From Rhodothermia bacterium (GTDB taxonomy: Bacteria > Bacteroidota > Rhodothermia > Balneolales > Balneolaceae): a DNA stretch of 64,000 nt. This document shows, piece by piece, positions 1 through 9,717 of this stretch (its first letter is position 1; each line of letters opens with the position of its first letter). The stretch lies in NCBI GenBank assembly GCA_030427885.1, contig JAUICM010000009.1, positions 1-64,000 of the forward strand, written 5' to 3'. Below the pieces are notes generated by a model. The model saw only the letters and a list, made by a program, of their open reading frames with translations. It was not told the DNA's origin and did no database searches. A program made the position numbers and the translations under genes.

Positions 1-12
1 ACGAATATATTG

Positions 13-119
13 TGAGGTGGCCATTGCGCAAGGGTCCCACCCGTTCCCATCCCGAACACGGTCGTTAAGCCTTGCAGCGCCGATGGTACTGCAATGTGGT
101 AGAGTAGGTCGCCGCCTCC
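13..119 (+). rRNA. rrf: 5S ribosomal RNA
   Basis: The terminal helix is visible as GAGGTGG at the 5' end pairing with CCGCCTC at the 3' end. Between them are the conserved 5S blocks CCCATCCCGAACACGG and GGTAGAGTAGGTCGCC. Length is about 107 nt, normal for bacterial 5S. No 16S, 23S or tRNA is present in the window, so this is probably the distal end of an rRNA operon lying to the left. The exact ends are uncertain by a few bases. Confidence 0.95.
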
Positions 120-133
120 AATTTTTTCCCCAT

Positions 134-167
134 AAACCCTCTTCGGTCTCCCGTAGAGGGTTTTTTT
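134..167 (+). terminator. Intrinsic terminator of the rRNA operon
   Basis: AAACCCTCT at 134-142 pairs with AGAGGGTTT at 155-163, and the right arm runs into a T tract. It sits directly behind the 5S rRNA and ends that transcription unit. Confidence 0.9.
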
Positions 168-289
168 ATTCCCTTTATTCAGCCTTTCTTAGTATACTTA
201 GTCATCTTAATCGGCTAATAATACACTCCAGTATATTTTATGATCTAAAGCGCTACAATCTTCGTAACTATCAATAATTAGCGTTATAT

Positions 290-2623
290 ATGATTTTTCT
301 TCGAAAGCCGATCTTATTCCTCCTGCTTTTGCTGTTGTCATACTCCTCGTATGCACAGGATCTTGGTTCATGGGATATTCATACCTCAACAAGAACCGTT
401 TCTGATATTATATTGGATAACGAAAGTGATGTATGGGTCATTACATCCGGGGGAATAGATGAAATTACAGAATCAAGGGATAGAATTACTCTCACAACAC
501 TAGATGGCTTGATCAGATTGGATGGGCAGACTGGTGCTTTCGATCCGGTAACTTCAAAATTATTCGTGGGATATATTGATGGAAATATAGATGTAATTGA
601 TACAGAGAACGAAAGCATCAATAATATAGGTGATATCGCAAGGTTCGAGAATTTTACAGTCAAAGGCATTAATGATATTCTGGTAAAAGAAGAATTGATC
701 TATGTTGCTACAGATTTTGGTGTTGTCAGCTTTGATATAACCGGAGAATTTGTGAAAGAGAGCTTTACAAAATTAGGCACCTTTGAAAGGGGGATCAGAG
801 TACTGGATATCGACATTGAAAATGATACTCTTTATTGTGCGACGGAATTCGGGATCGCATTTGGAAACCTGGGAGATGAACTATCAATTGATTCGAACTG
901 GAGCAATCATAATGCAGATAATGGTTTTGTAACTGAACAGGTTCGGGCTCTGGGAGTTTTCAATGGTAAACTATATGCATCAACTGAGTCGGGTAATTTT
1001 GTGTTTGAAGCAGGAGAATGGACTAGTGATGCAACTTTTGGAAACGGAGTGATCTCAGAGTATGAGTTTTCTGATGATCTTCTATTGGCCGCCCGATCCA
1101 GAACGATTTACTATGGAAATACTTTGTCCTCCCTGAATCATATTAATGCATTATCTGAAGTGGCAGGACTTCATTTTGATGAAACTTCACAGCGGGTATA
1201 TTTTGGTACATTTTCTTTAGGAGCTGGTTATTTGGATGTTACAAATGGCTCGATAGAATATTTAACTCCAGAAGGGCCATTTCAGAATTTTTTTAAAGGA
1301 ATGCAATTTGACGGTGAGGTACTTATCTCGTCTTCCACAAATGAAACCGCCAGAAATGGTACTATTGACAGGGCTAAAGGCTATTACATTTATTCTGAGA
1401 ATGAATGGCAAAATTTTAATGCTCAAAATAACAATACACTCGGTTCTGCCGGTTTCCAACAAACATTCACAACTACCATAACTGACGAATATTATTATTT
1501 TGGATCCTGGGGCCGGGGTGTTGTACGTCATAATAAGAAAACCGGAGAGATAGCAGTATTCGATGAGACTAATTCAACCCTGAGGGGGTGGAGTGACGAC
1601 AGTGATCAATTTCCCGTAATTTCAGGCCTCGAAACAGATTCGAACGACGATGTTTGGATCACAAGTCGATATGCTGATGAACCTCTGTATTACCAAACTC
1701 CGGGTGATGATGACTGGCTTTCTTTCAACAAGCACAATGCTACTTCTTCCATAGATGACTACGTAGGATTATTTATTGACTCGTATGATCAAAAATGGAT
1801 TACCCTTGAAAATAGCAGTTCAACCGCTGGAACAGGATTGCTTGTAATTGATACAGGAGACTCAAGCGATCCGGATGATGATGAAGCTGTAAAATTAAAC
1901 AGCAATGAAAGTTCAGGAAACCTTCCTGACGATAATATTAATGCGATCGTACAGGATAGAAATGGGGAGGTCTGGATTGGAACCGGACGTGGGATAGCCA
2001 GATTTATCTTTCCCGAATTTATAGTGAGAAGTAACAGTGCCGAAGAAAGAAGGGCTCAGTGGCTCATTAATGAGGATACGAGTGCGATTTCAAGGTTCCT
2101 CCTCAGAGATGTAAATGTATCAGCGATGGCTGTGAATGGTGCAAATCAAAAATGGATCGGGAGTGTAAATCAGGGGATCTGGGTACTGAACCCCGAGGGA
2201 AGCAGGATCGAAAAGAGATTTACCAAAGAAAATAGCCCTTTGCTTTCGGATAATATTCTGTCTATTGCTATCAACGACATCACAGGTGAAGTGTTTATCT
2301 CAACCGATCTCGGGTTGGTAAGTTATTTCGACACTCCAAAAGCTGCGGTCAATGATATGGCTAGGTTGAAGGTCTATCCAAATCCCTATGTGTACTCAAA
2401 GCATACACGGATCACTATTGAAGGACTAAGTAATGATACGTTCGTGAAAATAATTGGAGCAGATGGATCAGTAGTAAATGAATTGACTACTTTAGGCGGT
2501 CGTGTAAATTGGGATGGGTTAGATTATAATGGGCAGAAATTAGGAAGCGGGGTTTACTTTGTGGTTGCGATGGAGAATGATGGAAAGGGAAAAGGAGTCG
2601 GAAAAGTAGTGATCATAAACTGA
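290..2623 (+). CDS. PorZ-like secreted two-propeller protein with C-terminal CTD
   Basis: Probable T9SS surface component. Residues 1-22 form a signal peptide ending YAQ. The body contains beta-propeller repeats with the two-component-regulator-propeller signature (VWITSGG, VWIGTGRGIA, KWIGSVNQGIW). The last ~85 residues, from LKVYPNPY, form a CTD-like Ig domain with LGSGVYFV and a terminal KVVIIN strand. The length of 777 aa is very close to PorZ of Porphyromonas (about 776), which binds anionic LPS for the PorU sortase; that role is family knowledge, not shown here. The stop codon overlaps the ATG of the next gene (TGATG), so it is probably translationally coupled to a glycosyltransferase. 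Alternative: a generic propeller-CTD cargo protein. Confidence 0.72.
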   Translation: MIFLRKPILFLLLLLLSYSSYAQDLGSWDIHTSTRTVSDIILDNESDVWVITSGGIDEITESRDRITLTTLDGLIRLDGQTGAFDPVTSKLFVGYIDGNIDVIDTENESINNIGDIARFENFTVKGINDILVKEELIYVATDFGVVSFDITGEFVKESFTKLGTFERGIRVLDIDIENDTLYCATEFGIAFGNLGDELSIDSNWSNHNADNGFVTEQVRALGVFNGKLYASTESGNFVFEAGEWTSDATFGNGVISEYEFSDDLLLAARSRTIYYGNTLSSLNHINALSEVAGLHFDETSQRVYFGTFSLGAGYLDVTNGSIEYLTPEGPFQNFFKGMQFDGEVLISSSTNETARNGTIDRAKGYYIYSENEWQNFNAQNNNTLGSAGFQQTFTTTITDEYYYFGSWGRGVVRHNKKTGEIAVFDETNSTLRGWSDDSDQFPVISGLETDSNDDVWITSRYADEPLYYQTPGDDDWLSFNKHNATSSIDDYVGLFIDSYDQKWITLENSSSTAGTGLLVIDTGDSSDPDDDEAVKLNSNESSGNLPDDNINAIVQDRNGEVWIGTGRGIARFIFPEFIVRSNSAEERRAQWLINEDTSAISRFLLRDVNVSAMAVNGANQKWIGSVNQGIWVLNPEGSRIEKRFTKENSPLLSDNILSIAINDITGEVFISTDLGLVSYFDTPKAAVNDMARLKVYPNPYVYSKHTRITIEGLSNDTFVKIIGADGSVVNELTTLGGRVNWDGLDYNGQKLGSGVYFVVAMENDGKGKGVGKVVIIN

Positions 2624-3264
2624 TGGATATAACAACAGTAATCATAAATTTTCAAACACCAGATCTGCTGAAAACTGCTGTTAGCTCATTCAAAACCCAA
2701 TATCCAGAAGCAAAACTGCTTATACTTGATAATGGCTCTAAGGATGATTCTGTTGAAGTTATCCATGGTCTTGCAGAACGGTTTTCAAATATCACGATCA
2801 TCTCTTTAGAAGAGAATATCTATCATGGGCCGGCAATGGACCTTGTATGCAAAAAGCATATAAAATCTGAATACACCTTCTTTCTGGATAGTGATACAGA
2901 AACCAAAAAAGGAGGGTTTCTAGAAAAGATGTTGTCTTTATTTGAGCATGAGAAAGTGTACGGAGTTGGTGAATTTAATGTGGTGAACAAGCGTGGCTTT
3001 AAAGCCAGTTCGGGATTAACAATCCTACAAACACCGTATATGCTACTAAAAACAGAGGTCTATAATCATCTTCCTCCATTTATTCATCATGGTCAGCCAA
3101 CATTGAATAATTTTACTGCAGCGCGGGAAGAAGGTTTTGAACTTGTGGAATTTAAGATCTCAGAATGTATCGATCACAAGTGGCGAGGAACAGCTGATAA
3201 ATTTGGGTACGGACTGGGATGGCGTGGTAAACTTGATTACGTTCTGAACAAACTTGGGATTTGA
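2623..3264 (+). CDS. Small family 2 glycosyltransferase
   Basis: Single GT-A domain of 213 aa. The N-terminal strand TTVIINFQ is followed by LILDNGSKDDS around residues 34-43 and the metal-binding DSD at 89-91 (FFLDSDTE). No membrane segment is evident, so it is probably a cytoplasmic, membrane-associated enzyme adding a sugar to a glycan precursor. It starts inside the stop codon of the PorZ-like gene and its 3' end overlaps the next gene, so the three genes read as one operon. Donor and acceptor sugars cannot be told from sequence. Confidence 0.85.
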   Translation: MDITTVIINFQTPDLLKTAVSSFKTQYPEAKLLILDNGSKDDSVEVIHGLAERFSNITIISLEENIYHGPAMDLVCKKHIKSEYTFFLDSDTETKKGGFLEKMLSLFEHEKVYGVGEFNVVNKRGFKASSGLTILQTPYMLLKTEVYNHLPPFIHHGQPTLNNFTAAREEGFELVEFKISECIDHKWRGTADKFGYGLGWRGKLDYVLNKLGI

Positions 3265-5338
3265 GTTGGAACACTCTTCAGCTGACATATCGATCATCAT
3301 TGTGAACTATAAAGTGAAGGAGTATATAGCTAATCTGCTTAACTCCATTGCAAAGGCACGGCACAATAAGTCTCTGCAGATCATTGTGGTAGACAATGAT
3401 TCCGGTGATAATTCAATTGAATTTCTGAGAAACAGGTTTCCTGATGTTGAATACATCGGGAACAAAGAGAATCTTGGTTTTGGTAAAGCCAATAATCAGG
3501 CGATCAAAAAAGCTGTAGGAAAGTATACTCTAATCATAAATCCTGACACCCTGGTTAGTGAGGACACCTTCGAGGTATTGACCGATCATATGAACAGAAA
3601 CCCTGAGTGTGGGGCATGTGGGTGTAAGATATTAAACCCGGACGGAACATTTGCTCCCGAGTCGAGGAGATCTGTGCCTACAATTTGGACATCCATCACA
3701 AAAGTACTTGGGTTAAACTCTCTGTTTCCAAAAAGTAAGTTGTTCGGAAGATATTATCTTGGTTGGCTGCATGAAGATGAAGCCTCTCAAATCCCGGTAC
3801 TCTCAGGTTCATTTATGTTCTGGAGGACAAAACTCCTGAAAGAACTTGAAGGTTTTGATGAACGTTTTTTTATGTATGGAGAGGATATTGATCTTTGTTA
3901 TCGGATAGAGGAGACTGGATTTTACATCGATTATGTGCCGGAGACTTCGATCATTCATTATAAAGGAGAGAGTACAAGGAAAAGTGATCTAAGATATATC
4001 AGGATCTTCAACAAAGCCTTGTATCAGTTTTTTGAGAAGCATTATAGCAGTAATTACAGCTTTCTGTTCAAGATATTTATATATGCTTCCATATGGATAA
4101 AAGCCATTACTTCGGTTTTTACCAATAATATCAGAATGATTGGTTTCATCGCTTCTGATCTCATTTTGCTTAATATTTCAGTAGTGCTAGGTTTTTTGAT
4201 CCGGTTCAAATTCCACTACGAAGTATTTACCAATCTTCAGAATCTTGAGTTTCTCTGGATCAATGTACTGGCATCCCTGATCTATGTGTTTGTCGGTGGT
4301 TTCCTGGATTTATTCAGAAGCCAGAAAGATTCGATCTCAAACCAGCTTAAAGCTATTACGGCTTCTTATGTTGGCGTGGCCTTTATTACGTTTTTTGTGA
4401 GAGATTATGCGTTTTCAAGATTAGCACTGATCATTGGATTTGGAATAGCGCTTGTTATGATGATCGTTTTTCGTTTTATCCAGATCAACACATCACGCAA
4501 TGAGACGAAAGTTACCGGAAAGATCAAAACTTCAAGGGTCATCCTGGTAGGAAGCAGCACCGATACCGAAGAAATAAAATCGAAGATTCATTCCCGCCCC
4601 GACTGGAACTATGAAGTAATTGGTAAGGTCACTATTGATCACGATGAAGATAATGTGCTTGGAACTTTACCTCAGTTAAAAGATCTGGTGAAAGCTTACC
4701 GGGCAGATCAGGTTTTCTTTGCCTTGAAATCTATCTCATATAAAGATATGCTCCTTCAGATATCCACTCTTCAGGGACAAGGGATATTATTCAAGCTCAT
4801 TCCGGACTCAATGGATTTCATTCTGGGAAAATCTAATGTTGAATATCTGGAGTCGATCCCATTGGTTGAAGTAGGTTTTGCATATTCAAAGGGTATGAAT
4901 CAACTCATGAAAAGATTGGTCGATCTCTTCATATCTCTTCCTGTGACATTTATCCTGTTCCTGTTCACATTTCCAGCACTGATTTTGAGCAGGAAGAAGA
5001 AGTTTGTGATCAGTGACCTGAGTTTCTATCAGGATCCCGCTTCAAATAAATGGAAGAACAGATTTCTGATGTTCTGGTATGTTGTTACGGGTAGAATGAG
5101 CCTGGCTGGTTCACCCATTAGCTCAGAAAGATCCATTCAATATGATTATAAAATGGGTTTAACAGGTTCAGTTCAGCTCAATAAAAGCCGCATCAATAGT
5201 TTGGAGGATCGCGAAAACTACGAGCTCTATTACCTGCAGAATTATTCGGTTTGGATGGATATCGATATACTCATAAAAACTATTTTCAATGGGTCCTCTG
5301 CAACAGGTGAATTAGAAAGATCCTTCAAAAGGGATTAG
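3254..5338 (+). CDS. GT2 glycosyltransferase fused to a degenerate polyprenyl-phosphate sugar phosphotransferase
   Basis: A 694-aa fusion. Residues 10-250 are a rhamnosyltransferase-like GT2 domain with NPDTL at 96-100 and GEDIDLCYR at 209-217. Residues ~272-410 carry several membrane helices, ~428-535 a Rossmann/CoA-binding-3-like domain (RVILVGSS), and ~545-694 a bacterial sugar transferase fold. The last part keeps family landmarks (MSLAGSP, GLTGSVQL, ELYYLQNYSVWMDIDIL) but lacks the KFRTM and LDELPQL motifs carrying the catalytic Asp-Glu pair of true phosphoglycosyltransferases. The end domain is therefore probably inactive or a scaffold. Start is TTG at 3254, overlapping the preceding gene; a second TTG lies at 3266 and no ATG is available. 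Confidence 0.83.
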   Translation: MGFELEHSSADISIIIVNYKVKEYIANLLNSIAKARHNKSLQIIVVDNDSGDNSIEFLRNRFPDVEYIGNKENLGFGKANNQAIKKAVGKYTLIINPDTLVSEDTFEVLTDHMNRNPECGACGCKILNPDGTFAPESRRSVPTIWTSITKVLGLNSLFPKSKLFGRYYLGWLHEDEASQIPVLSGSFMFWRTKLLKELEGFDERFFMYGEDIDLCYRIEETGFYIDYVPETSIIHYKGESTRKSDLRYIRIFNKALYQFFEKHYSSNYSFLFKIFIYASIWIKAITSVFTNNIRMIGFIASDLILLNISVVLGFLIRFKFHYEVFTNLQNLEFLWINVLASLIYVFVGGFLDLFRSQKDSISNQLKAITASYVGVAFITFFVRDYAFSRLALIIGFGIALVMMIVFRFIQINTSRNETKVTGKIKTSRVILVGSSTDTEEIKSKIHSRPDWNYEVIGKVTIDHDEDNVLGTLPQLKDLVKAYRADQVFFALKSISYKDMLLQISTLQGQGILFKLIPDSMDFILGKSNVEYLESIPLVEVGFAYSKGMNQLMKRLVDLFISLPVTFILFLFTFPALILSRKKKFVISDLSFYQDPASNKWKNRFLMFWYVVTGRMSLAGSPISSERSIQYDYKMGLTGSVQLNKSRINSLEDRENYELYYLQNYSVWMDIDILIKTIFNGSSATGELERSFKRD

Positions 5339-6462
5339 AGCTTTTTATCCAGCTGTTTCGACATTTCCGGATACCATTCTCCAAAAGTATCATTCTTGAT
5401 ACGTTCTCTGATCTCCTCCATCAACCACAGATAGAAGGTAAGGTTATGAACCGAAGCCATTGCCAGGCCAAATATCTCATTAGCTTTAATAAGGTGATGG
5501 ATGTATGCCATCGAGTATTTATTGCAAAGATCTGACGGAAAATCAGGATCCAGAAGATCATGATGTTCCTTCCATTTTGAATTCCTGAGGTTTACTTTGC
5601 CATACCGGGTAAAGATCATGCCGTTTCGGGCATTTCGTGTAGGCATCACACAGTCGAACATATCAATACCCCGCGCCACACATTCAATCAGATTGGAAGG
5701 GGTGCCTACTCCCATCAGGTAGCGCGCCTTTTCGTTAGGAAGATGATCGGTATTGAGATCGGCCATTTCGTACATCAACGGAATAGGCTCACCAACACTT
5801 AGTCCGCCGATTGCAATTCCTTCAAAATCCTGATCGGCCATGAATTTAGAAGACTCAATACGCAGGTCTTTATATGTACCACCCTGTACAATGCCAAATT
5901 GGAACTGCTTATGATCATAATGGTGAGTGGTCTCAAGAAATTGTTTTCTGCCACGTTTTGCCCAGCGGTGAGTGAGTTCCATAGAGTTTTTGGCATATTC
6001 ATAAGTACTGGGATATGGAGGGCATTCATCAAGGATCATCATGATATCAGAGCCAAGTATTCGTTGTATATCCACAACATTTTCAGGGGTAAAAAGGTGT
6101 TTAGAGCCATCAATATGACTTTTAAAATGTGCACCTTCTTCTTCCAGTTTTCTGTTTTCGGATAGTGAAAAGATCTGGTATCCACCAGAATCGGTAAGCA
6201 TTGGGCGATCCCAATTAATGAATTTATGCAATCCTCCGGCTTCAGAAATGATATCACAGCCCGGACGAAGGTATAAGTGATAGGTGTTTCCGAGGATGAT
6301 CTGTGCTTTTATCTGCTCAACAAGCTGATCCTGGGAAACAGCTTTTACCGTTCCAAGCGTGCCCACCGGCATAAATATTGGGGTTTCAATTACTCCGTGA
6401 TCTGTATTTAGTTGCCCTAAACGCGCTTTCGTGGTAGAACAGGTACTTTTTAAGGTATACAA
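5335..6462 (-). CDS. tgt: Queuine/preQ1 tRNA-guanine transglycosylase
   Basis: Exchanges guanine-34 for a queuosine precursor in GUN-anticodon tRNAs. Motifs: DSGGYQIFSL at 91-100 (general base Asp), GIVQGG at 190-195, GLSVGEP at 220-226 and MFDCVMPTRNARNG at 268-281 with the nucleophile Asp270. Length 375 aa is normal. The usual zinc-binding CxCxxC stretch is replaced by DPDFPSDLCNKY (about 305-316), leaving only Cys313 plus His339. Loss of zinc ligands is, as I recall, common in Bacteroidota TGTs. Start is TTG at 6462. It overlaps the end of the convergent GT2 fusion gene by 4 nt and is divergent from the sugar transferase at 6557, so it interrupts the polysaccharide block on the other strand. 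Confidence 0.95.
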   Translation of the reverse strand: MYTLKSTCSTTKARLGQLNTDHGVIETPIFMPVGTLGTVKAVSQDQLVEQIKAQIILGNTYHLYLRPGCDIISEAGGLHKFINWDRPMLTDSGGYQIFSLSENRKLEEEGAHFKSHIDGSKHLFTPENVVDIQRILGSDIMMILDECPPYPSTYEYAKNSMELTHRWAKRGRKQFLETTHHYDHKQFQFGIVQGGTYKDLRIESSKFMADQDFEGIAIGGLSVGEPIPLMYEMADLNTDHLPNEKARYLMGVGTPSNLIECVARGIDMFDCVMPTRNARNGMIFTRYGKVNLRNSKWKEHHDLLDPDFPSDLCNKYSMAYIHHLIKANEIFGLAMASVHNLTFYLWLMEEIRERIKNDTFGEWYPEMSKQLDKKL

Positions 6463-6556
6463 AGTAAAATTTTAGTTATTAGGTTTGTTATGCAGCCTTT
6501 ATAAAATTGCTTATTTTCTCGTCCTTCAAAGTTAACTAATCAGGCGGATACTTTTA

Positions 6557-7966
6557 TTGAGCAAGTTGAAGAGATATCGTGAGGTGATATTTACCAGCAT
6601 TATGGACTTTCTTATCGTCCTGGCAAGCTGGTTTGTATTCCATATGTTCTTTACTGAGACGATCAATATGCATCTTCGGTATTTCGAAGTGAATTTTGTG
6701 ACCGCCGGTACTGCACTAGGTTTTTACTGGGTTGGTATCTTTATTGTAACGGGGTTATATAAAAAACTTTATCTGGTTTCCCGTTTGGATGAGTTTTTTA
6801 AGGTGTTGAAGGCTACAATTCTTGGCGCACTTGTTCTTTACTTCTTGTGGGATTTTGGTGAGTCGGCCTCAATAACTGCCGACAGAACCATAATTTTGTA
6901 TTACTGGGTTTTTGTATTTGCAATAACTTCCACAAACAGGTTTATCATTCGAACGGTACAAAGAGTTTATGCTCAGCATGGTAAAGGGCTACACCGTACG
7001 ATCATTATTGGGACAGGCTATAATGCAAAAGTAGCATATGATGATCTGGTTCGGAATAAAACCCTGGGAATGGAAGTTCTAGGATATATCCAGGTAAATG
7101 GAAAAATGGTAGATCCTGAGTCTGGTATCGATGAATCTGAGGTGATCGGACATCTGGATAATATCACAGAGATCATAGAAAGCAGACAAATACAGGATGT
7201 GTTGGTAGCAGTAGAGCCTGAGCGCAGAAAAGATCTGATAGATGTGATCTCTAAGGTGGATCATCCGGATATTACTCTGAAACTATTGCCGGATTTCTAC
7301 CAGCTAGTGAGTGGGCTGAATAAAACCAATCAGATCTTTGGTATGCCGCTTATAGAGATATCACCGGAGCCCATGCCGTTATGGGAAAAAGGAGTAAAAA
7401 GACTGATGGATATTATTGTCTCCCTGGTGGTACTGATCTTAACATTACCGTTCACAGCAGTGATCGCTATGATCATTAAATTTAATTCAAAAGGACCGGT
7501 GATCTATAAGCAGAAGAGGGTAGGACGGAATGGTAAAACCTTCACTATGTTTAAATTCAGGACGATGTATGAAAATGCTGAGTCTAAAACCGGACCGACA
7601 TGGGCACAGGAGAACGACCCCCGGGTGACCAAAGTAGGATACTGGCTTAGAAAACTAAGATTGGATGAATTACCACAACTACTGAATGTGCTTCACGGTA
7701 CTATGAGTTTAGTGGGGCCACGTCCTGAACGCCCCCATTTTGTAGATCAATTCAAAGTTCAGATCCCATTATATACGCGTCGTTTGAGAGTGCGTCCCGG
7801 AATTACTGGCTGGGCGCAGGTTAAATGGAAGTACGATTCATCTTTGGATGATGTAAAAGAAAAAACCAAGTATGATCTCTTTTATGTAGAGAATACTTCA
7901 CTGAGGATGGATCTCAAGATCCTGATCATTACTCTGTTAACCATGATGAAAGGGAAGGGGCAGTAA
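6557..7966 (+). CDS. Undecaprenyl-phosphate sugar phosphotransferase (exopolysaccharide initiating enzyme)
   Basis: Full-length polyprenyl glycosylphosphotransferase of the WbaP/WcaJ type, which moves a sugar-1-phosphate onto undecaprenyl phosphate to start a glycan. Residues 10-130 hold several membrane helices, ~147-250 a CoA-binding-3 domain (IIIGTGYNAKVAYDD), and 280-469 the catalytic domain with KFRTMYENAE (333-342), KLRLDELPQLLNVL (Asp370-Glu371 dyad), MSLVGPRPERP and RPGITGWAQVKW. All catalytic motifs are intact, unlike the related C-terminal domain of the 3254-5338 protein. Start is TTG at 6557. The stop overlaps the ATG of the next gene, so the two are coupled. Confidence 0.93.
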   Translation: MSKLKRYREVIFTSIMDFLIVLASWFVFHMFFTETINMHLRYFEVNFVTAGTALGFYWVGIFIVTGLYKKLYLVSRLDEFFKVLKATILGALVLYFLWDFGESASITADRTIILYYWVFVFAITSTNRFIIRTVQRVYAQHGKGLHRTIIIGTGYNAKVAYDDLVRNKTLGMEVLGYIQVNGKMVDPESGIDESEVIGHLDNITEIIESRQIQDVLVAVEPERRKDLIDVISKVDHPDITLKLLPDFYQLVSGLNKTNQIFGMPLIEISPEPMPLWEKGVKRLMDIIVSLVVLILTLPFTAVIAMIIKFNSKGPVIYKQKRVGRNGKTFTMFKFRTMYENAESKTGPTWAQENDPRVTKVGYWLRKLRLDELPQLLNVLHGTMSLVGPRPERPHFVDQFKVQIPLYTRRLRVRPGITGWAQVKWKYDSSLDDVKEKTKYDLFYVENTSLRMDLKILIITLLTMMKGKGQ

Positions 7967-8694
7967 TGGAAGATAAGTCCCTTGTTATCATTCCCACATA
8001 TAATGAGTCCGGTAATATCCGGAAGATAATAGACCGGTTAATGGCGTTAAAAGAACAAGTCGATATTCTTATTGTTGATGACGGATCTCCGGATGGCACA
8101 GCAGGTCTTATTAAGACGATCCAGAAAGAGATTCCAGGACGAATTCATCTTATTGAAAGATCCGGAAAACAAGGGCTTGGAACTGCATATGTTACGGGGT
8201 TCAAATACGCGATCGAACATGGGTATACCTATTTATGTGAAATGGATGCCGATTTTTCGCATGATCCGGACGATATACCAAAGCTCATATCCGAAGTAAG
8301 AAAAGGGGAAGCAGAGATCGCAATAGGTTCCAGGTATGCCAACGGGATCAGTATCATAAACTGGCCACTTTCACGCCTGATACTTTCATACTCAGCAAAT
8401 ATTTATGCGCGAACAATTACAGGACTTCCAATTTTTGACTGTACCGCAGGATTTAAATGTATTCATAGAAATGTAGTAGAAAACATCGCACTTGATCGTA
8501 TAAAATCGAACGGATACGCTTTCCAGATCGAATTACATTTTCGAGCCTGGAAAGCTGGTTTTAAATTAAAAGAAGTGTCTATTATTTTCAGAGAGCGAGA
8601 AGAAGGCGTCTCAAAAATGTCAAAGAAAATAGTTCGAGAAGCAATGTGGAGAGTTTGGGCTATTAAAGTCAGAAGCCTGTTTGGTGTCTTATAA
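7966..8694 (+). CDS. Polyprenol/dolichol-phosphate mannosyltransferase-like GT2
   Basis: 242-aa Dpm1-type GT2 that probably makes a polyprenyl-phosphate sugar (classically mannose) at the cytoplasmic membrane face. Motifs: IIPTYNESGNI near the N-terminus, ILIVDDGSPDGT around 34-45 and EMDADFSHDP around 91-100 with the metal-binding D-x-D. AGFKCIH and the late REREEGVSKMS are typical of this subfamily. It has no C-terminal membrane domain, so it is the single-domain form. It overlaps the stop of the sugar transferase gene by one base. Confidence 0.9.
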   Translation: MEDKSLVIIPTYNESGNIRKIIDRLMALKEQVDILIVDDGSPDGTAGLIKTIQKEIPGRIHLIERSGKQGLGTAYVTGFKYAIEHGYTYLCEMDADFSHDPDDIPKLISEVRKGEAEIAIGSRYANGISIINWPLSRLILSYSANIYARTITGLPIFDCTAGFKCIHRNVVENIALDRIKSNGYAFQIELHFRAWKAGFKLKEVSIIFREREEGVSKMSKKIVREAMWRVWAIKVRSLFGVL

Positions 8695-8758
8695 TAATTT
8701 GACCGACAATCACTTGTTGTTTCCTTATATTCTCTGAAATAAAAAAAAGAACATATTT

Positions 8759-9712
8759 ATGCAGTATTTGGATTTTGAACAACCAATAGCAGATCTGGAA
8801 AAGAAAATCGAAGAGCTTGAAAACCTGTCTTCAGTAAGTGATGGTGTTCTCAATAAGGAGATCGCAGGACTTAAGAAAAAGGCAGATAGCCTGAGAGAAA
8901 ATATCTTCACCAATCTCACACGTTGGCAAAGGGTTCAGATGGCTCGTCATCCCGACCGGCCTTACACACTGGATTATATTGAGCTGATCACAACTGATTT
9001 TGTGGAACTCCATGGGGATCGTTTTCACGCCGATGACAAAGCAATTGTAGGTGGCTTTGCCCGTATTGATGGGGATCCGGTTATGATAATCGGTCACCAG
9101 AAAGGCCGCGACACTGCCAGCCGAAAGTACCGTAATTTTGGTATGGCTAATCCTGAGGGATACCGCAAGGCGTACCGTTTAATGAAGCTGGCTGAAAAAT
9201 TTAATGTACCCATTATCACACTGCTGGATACCCCCGGTGCATATCCAGGATTAGAAGCAGAGGAAAGAGGACAAGCTGAAGCAATTGCCCGGAATCTGAA
9301 AATGATGGCCATGTTAAAAGTTCCGTTTGTAACTGTGGTTATTGGGGAAGGTGCCAGTGGCGGCGCTATTGGTATAGGAATGGGTAACGAGGTATACATG
9401 CTCGAGAATACCTGGTACTCAGTGATATCACCAGAATCATGTTCATCCATTTTATGGAAAACCTGGGATTACAAAGAACAGGCAGCTTCCGTTTTGAAAC
9501 TCACCGCAAAAGATCTGGAAGAATTAAAAGTGATCGATGGAGTGATACCGGAACCTTTAGGTGGTGCACACAGAGATCCAAAAGCGACAGCTCTGGCTTT
9601 GAAAAAGCAGCTGCAGGAAAGTATTAAACGCCTGAAGAAGCTTAAGCCGGAAAAACTGATCGATCAACGTATTCAAAAATATTCTTCAATAGGTGCCTAC
9701 AAAAAAGGGTAG
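8759..9712 (+). CDS. accA: Acetyl-CoA carboxylase carboxyltransferase subunit alpha
   Basis: Carboxyltransferase alpha chain that moves CO2 from carboxybiotin to acetyl-CoA for fatty acid synthesis, together with AccD, which is not in this window. Length 317 aa matches E. coli (319). Motifs: the N-terminal helical segment [27 protein letters not shown] at 155-164 and [12 protein letters not shown] at about 203-214. It heads a tight run of genes, the next starting 5 nt after its stop. Confidence 0.97.
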   Translation: MQYLDFEQPIADLEKKIEELENLSSVSDGVLNKEIAGLKKKADSLRENIFTNLTRWQRVQMARHPDRPYTLDYIELITTDFVELHGDRFHADDKAIVGGFARIDGDPVMIIGHQKGRDTASRKYRNFGMANPEGYRKAYRLMKLAEKFNVPIITLLDTPGAYPGLEAEERGQAEAIARNLKMMAMLKVPFVTVVIGEGASGGAIGIGMGNEVYMLENTWYSVISPESCSSILWKTWDYKEQAASVLKLTAKDLEELKVIDGVIPEPLGGAHRDPKATALALKKQLQESIKRLKKLKPEKLIDQRIQKYSSIGAYKKG

Positions 9713-9717
9713 GTGCA

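Noticed and set aside
17-277. Plus-strand open frame of 86 codons across the left edge
   Set aside because: It lies over the 5S rRNA and its terminator; no protein is expected.
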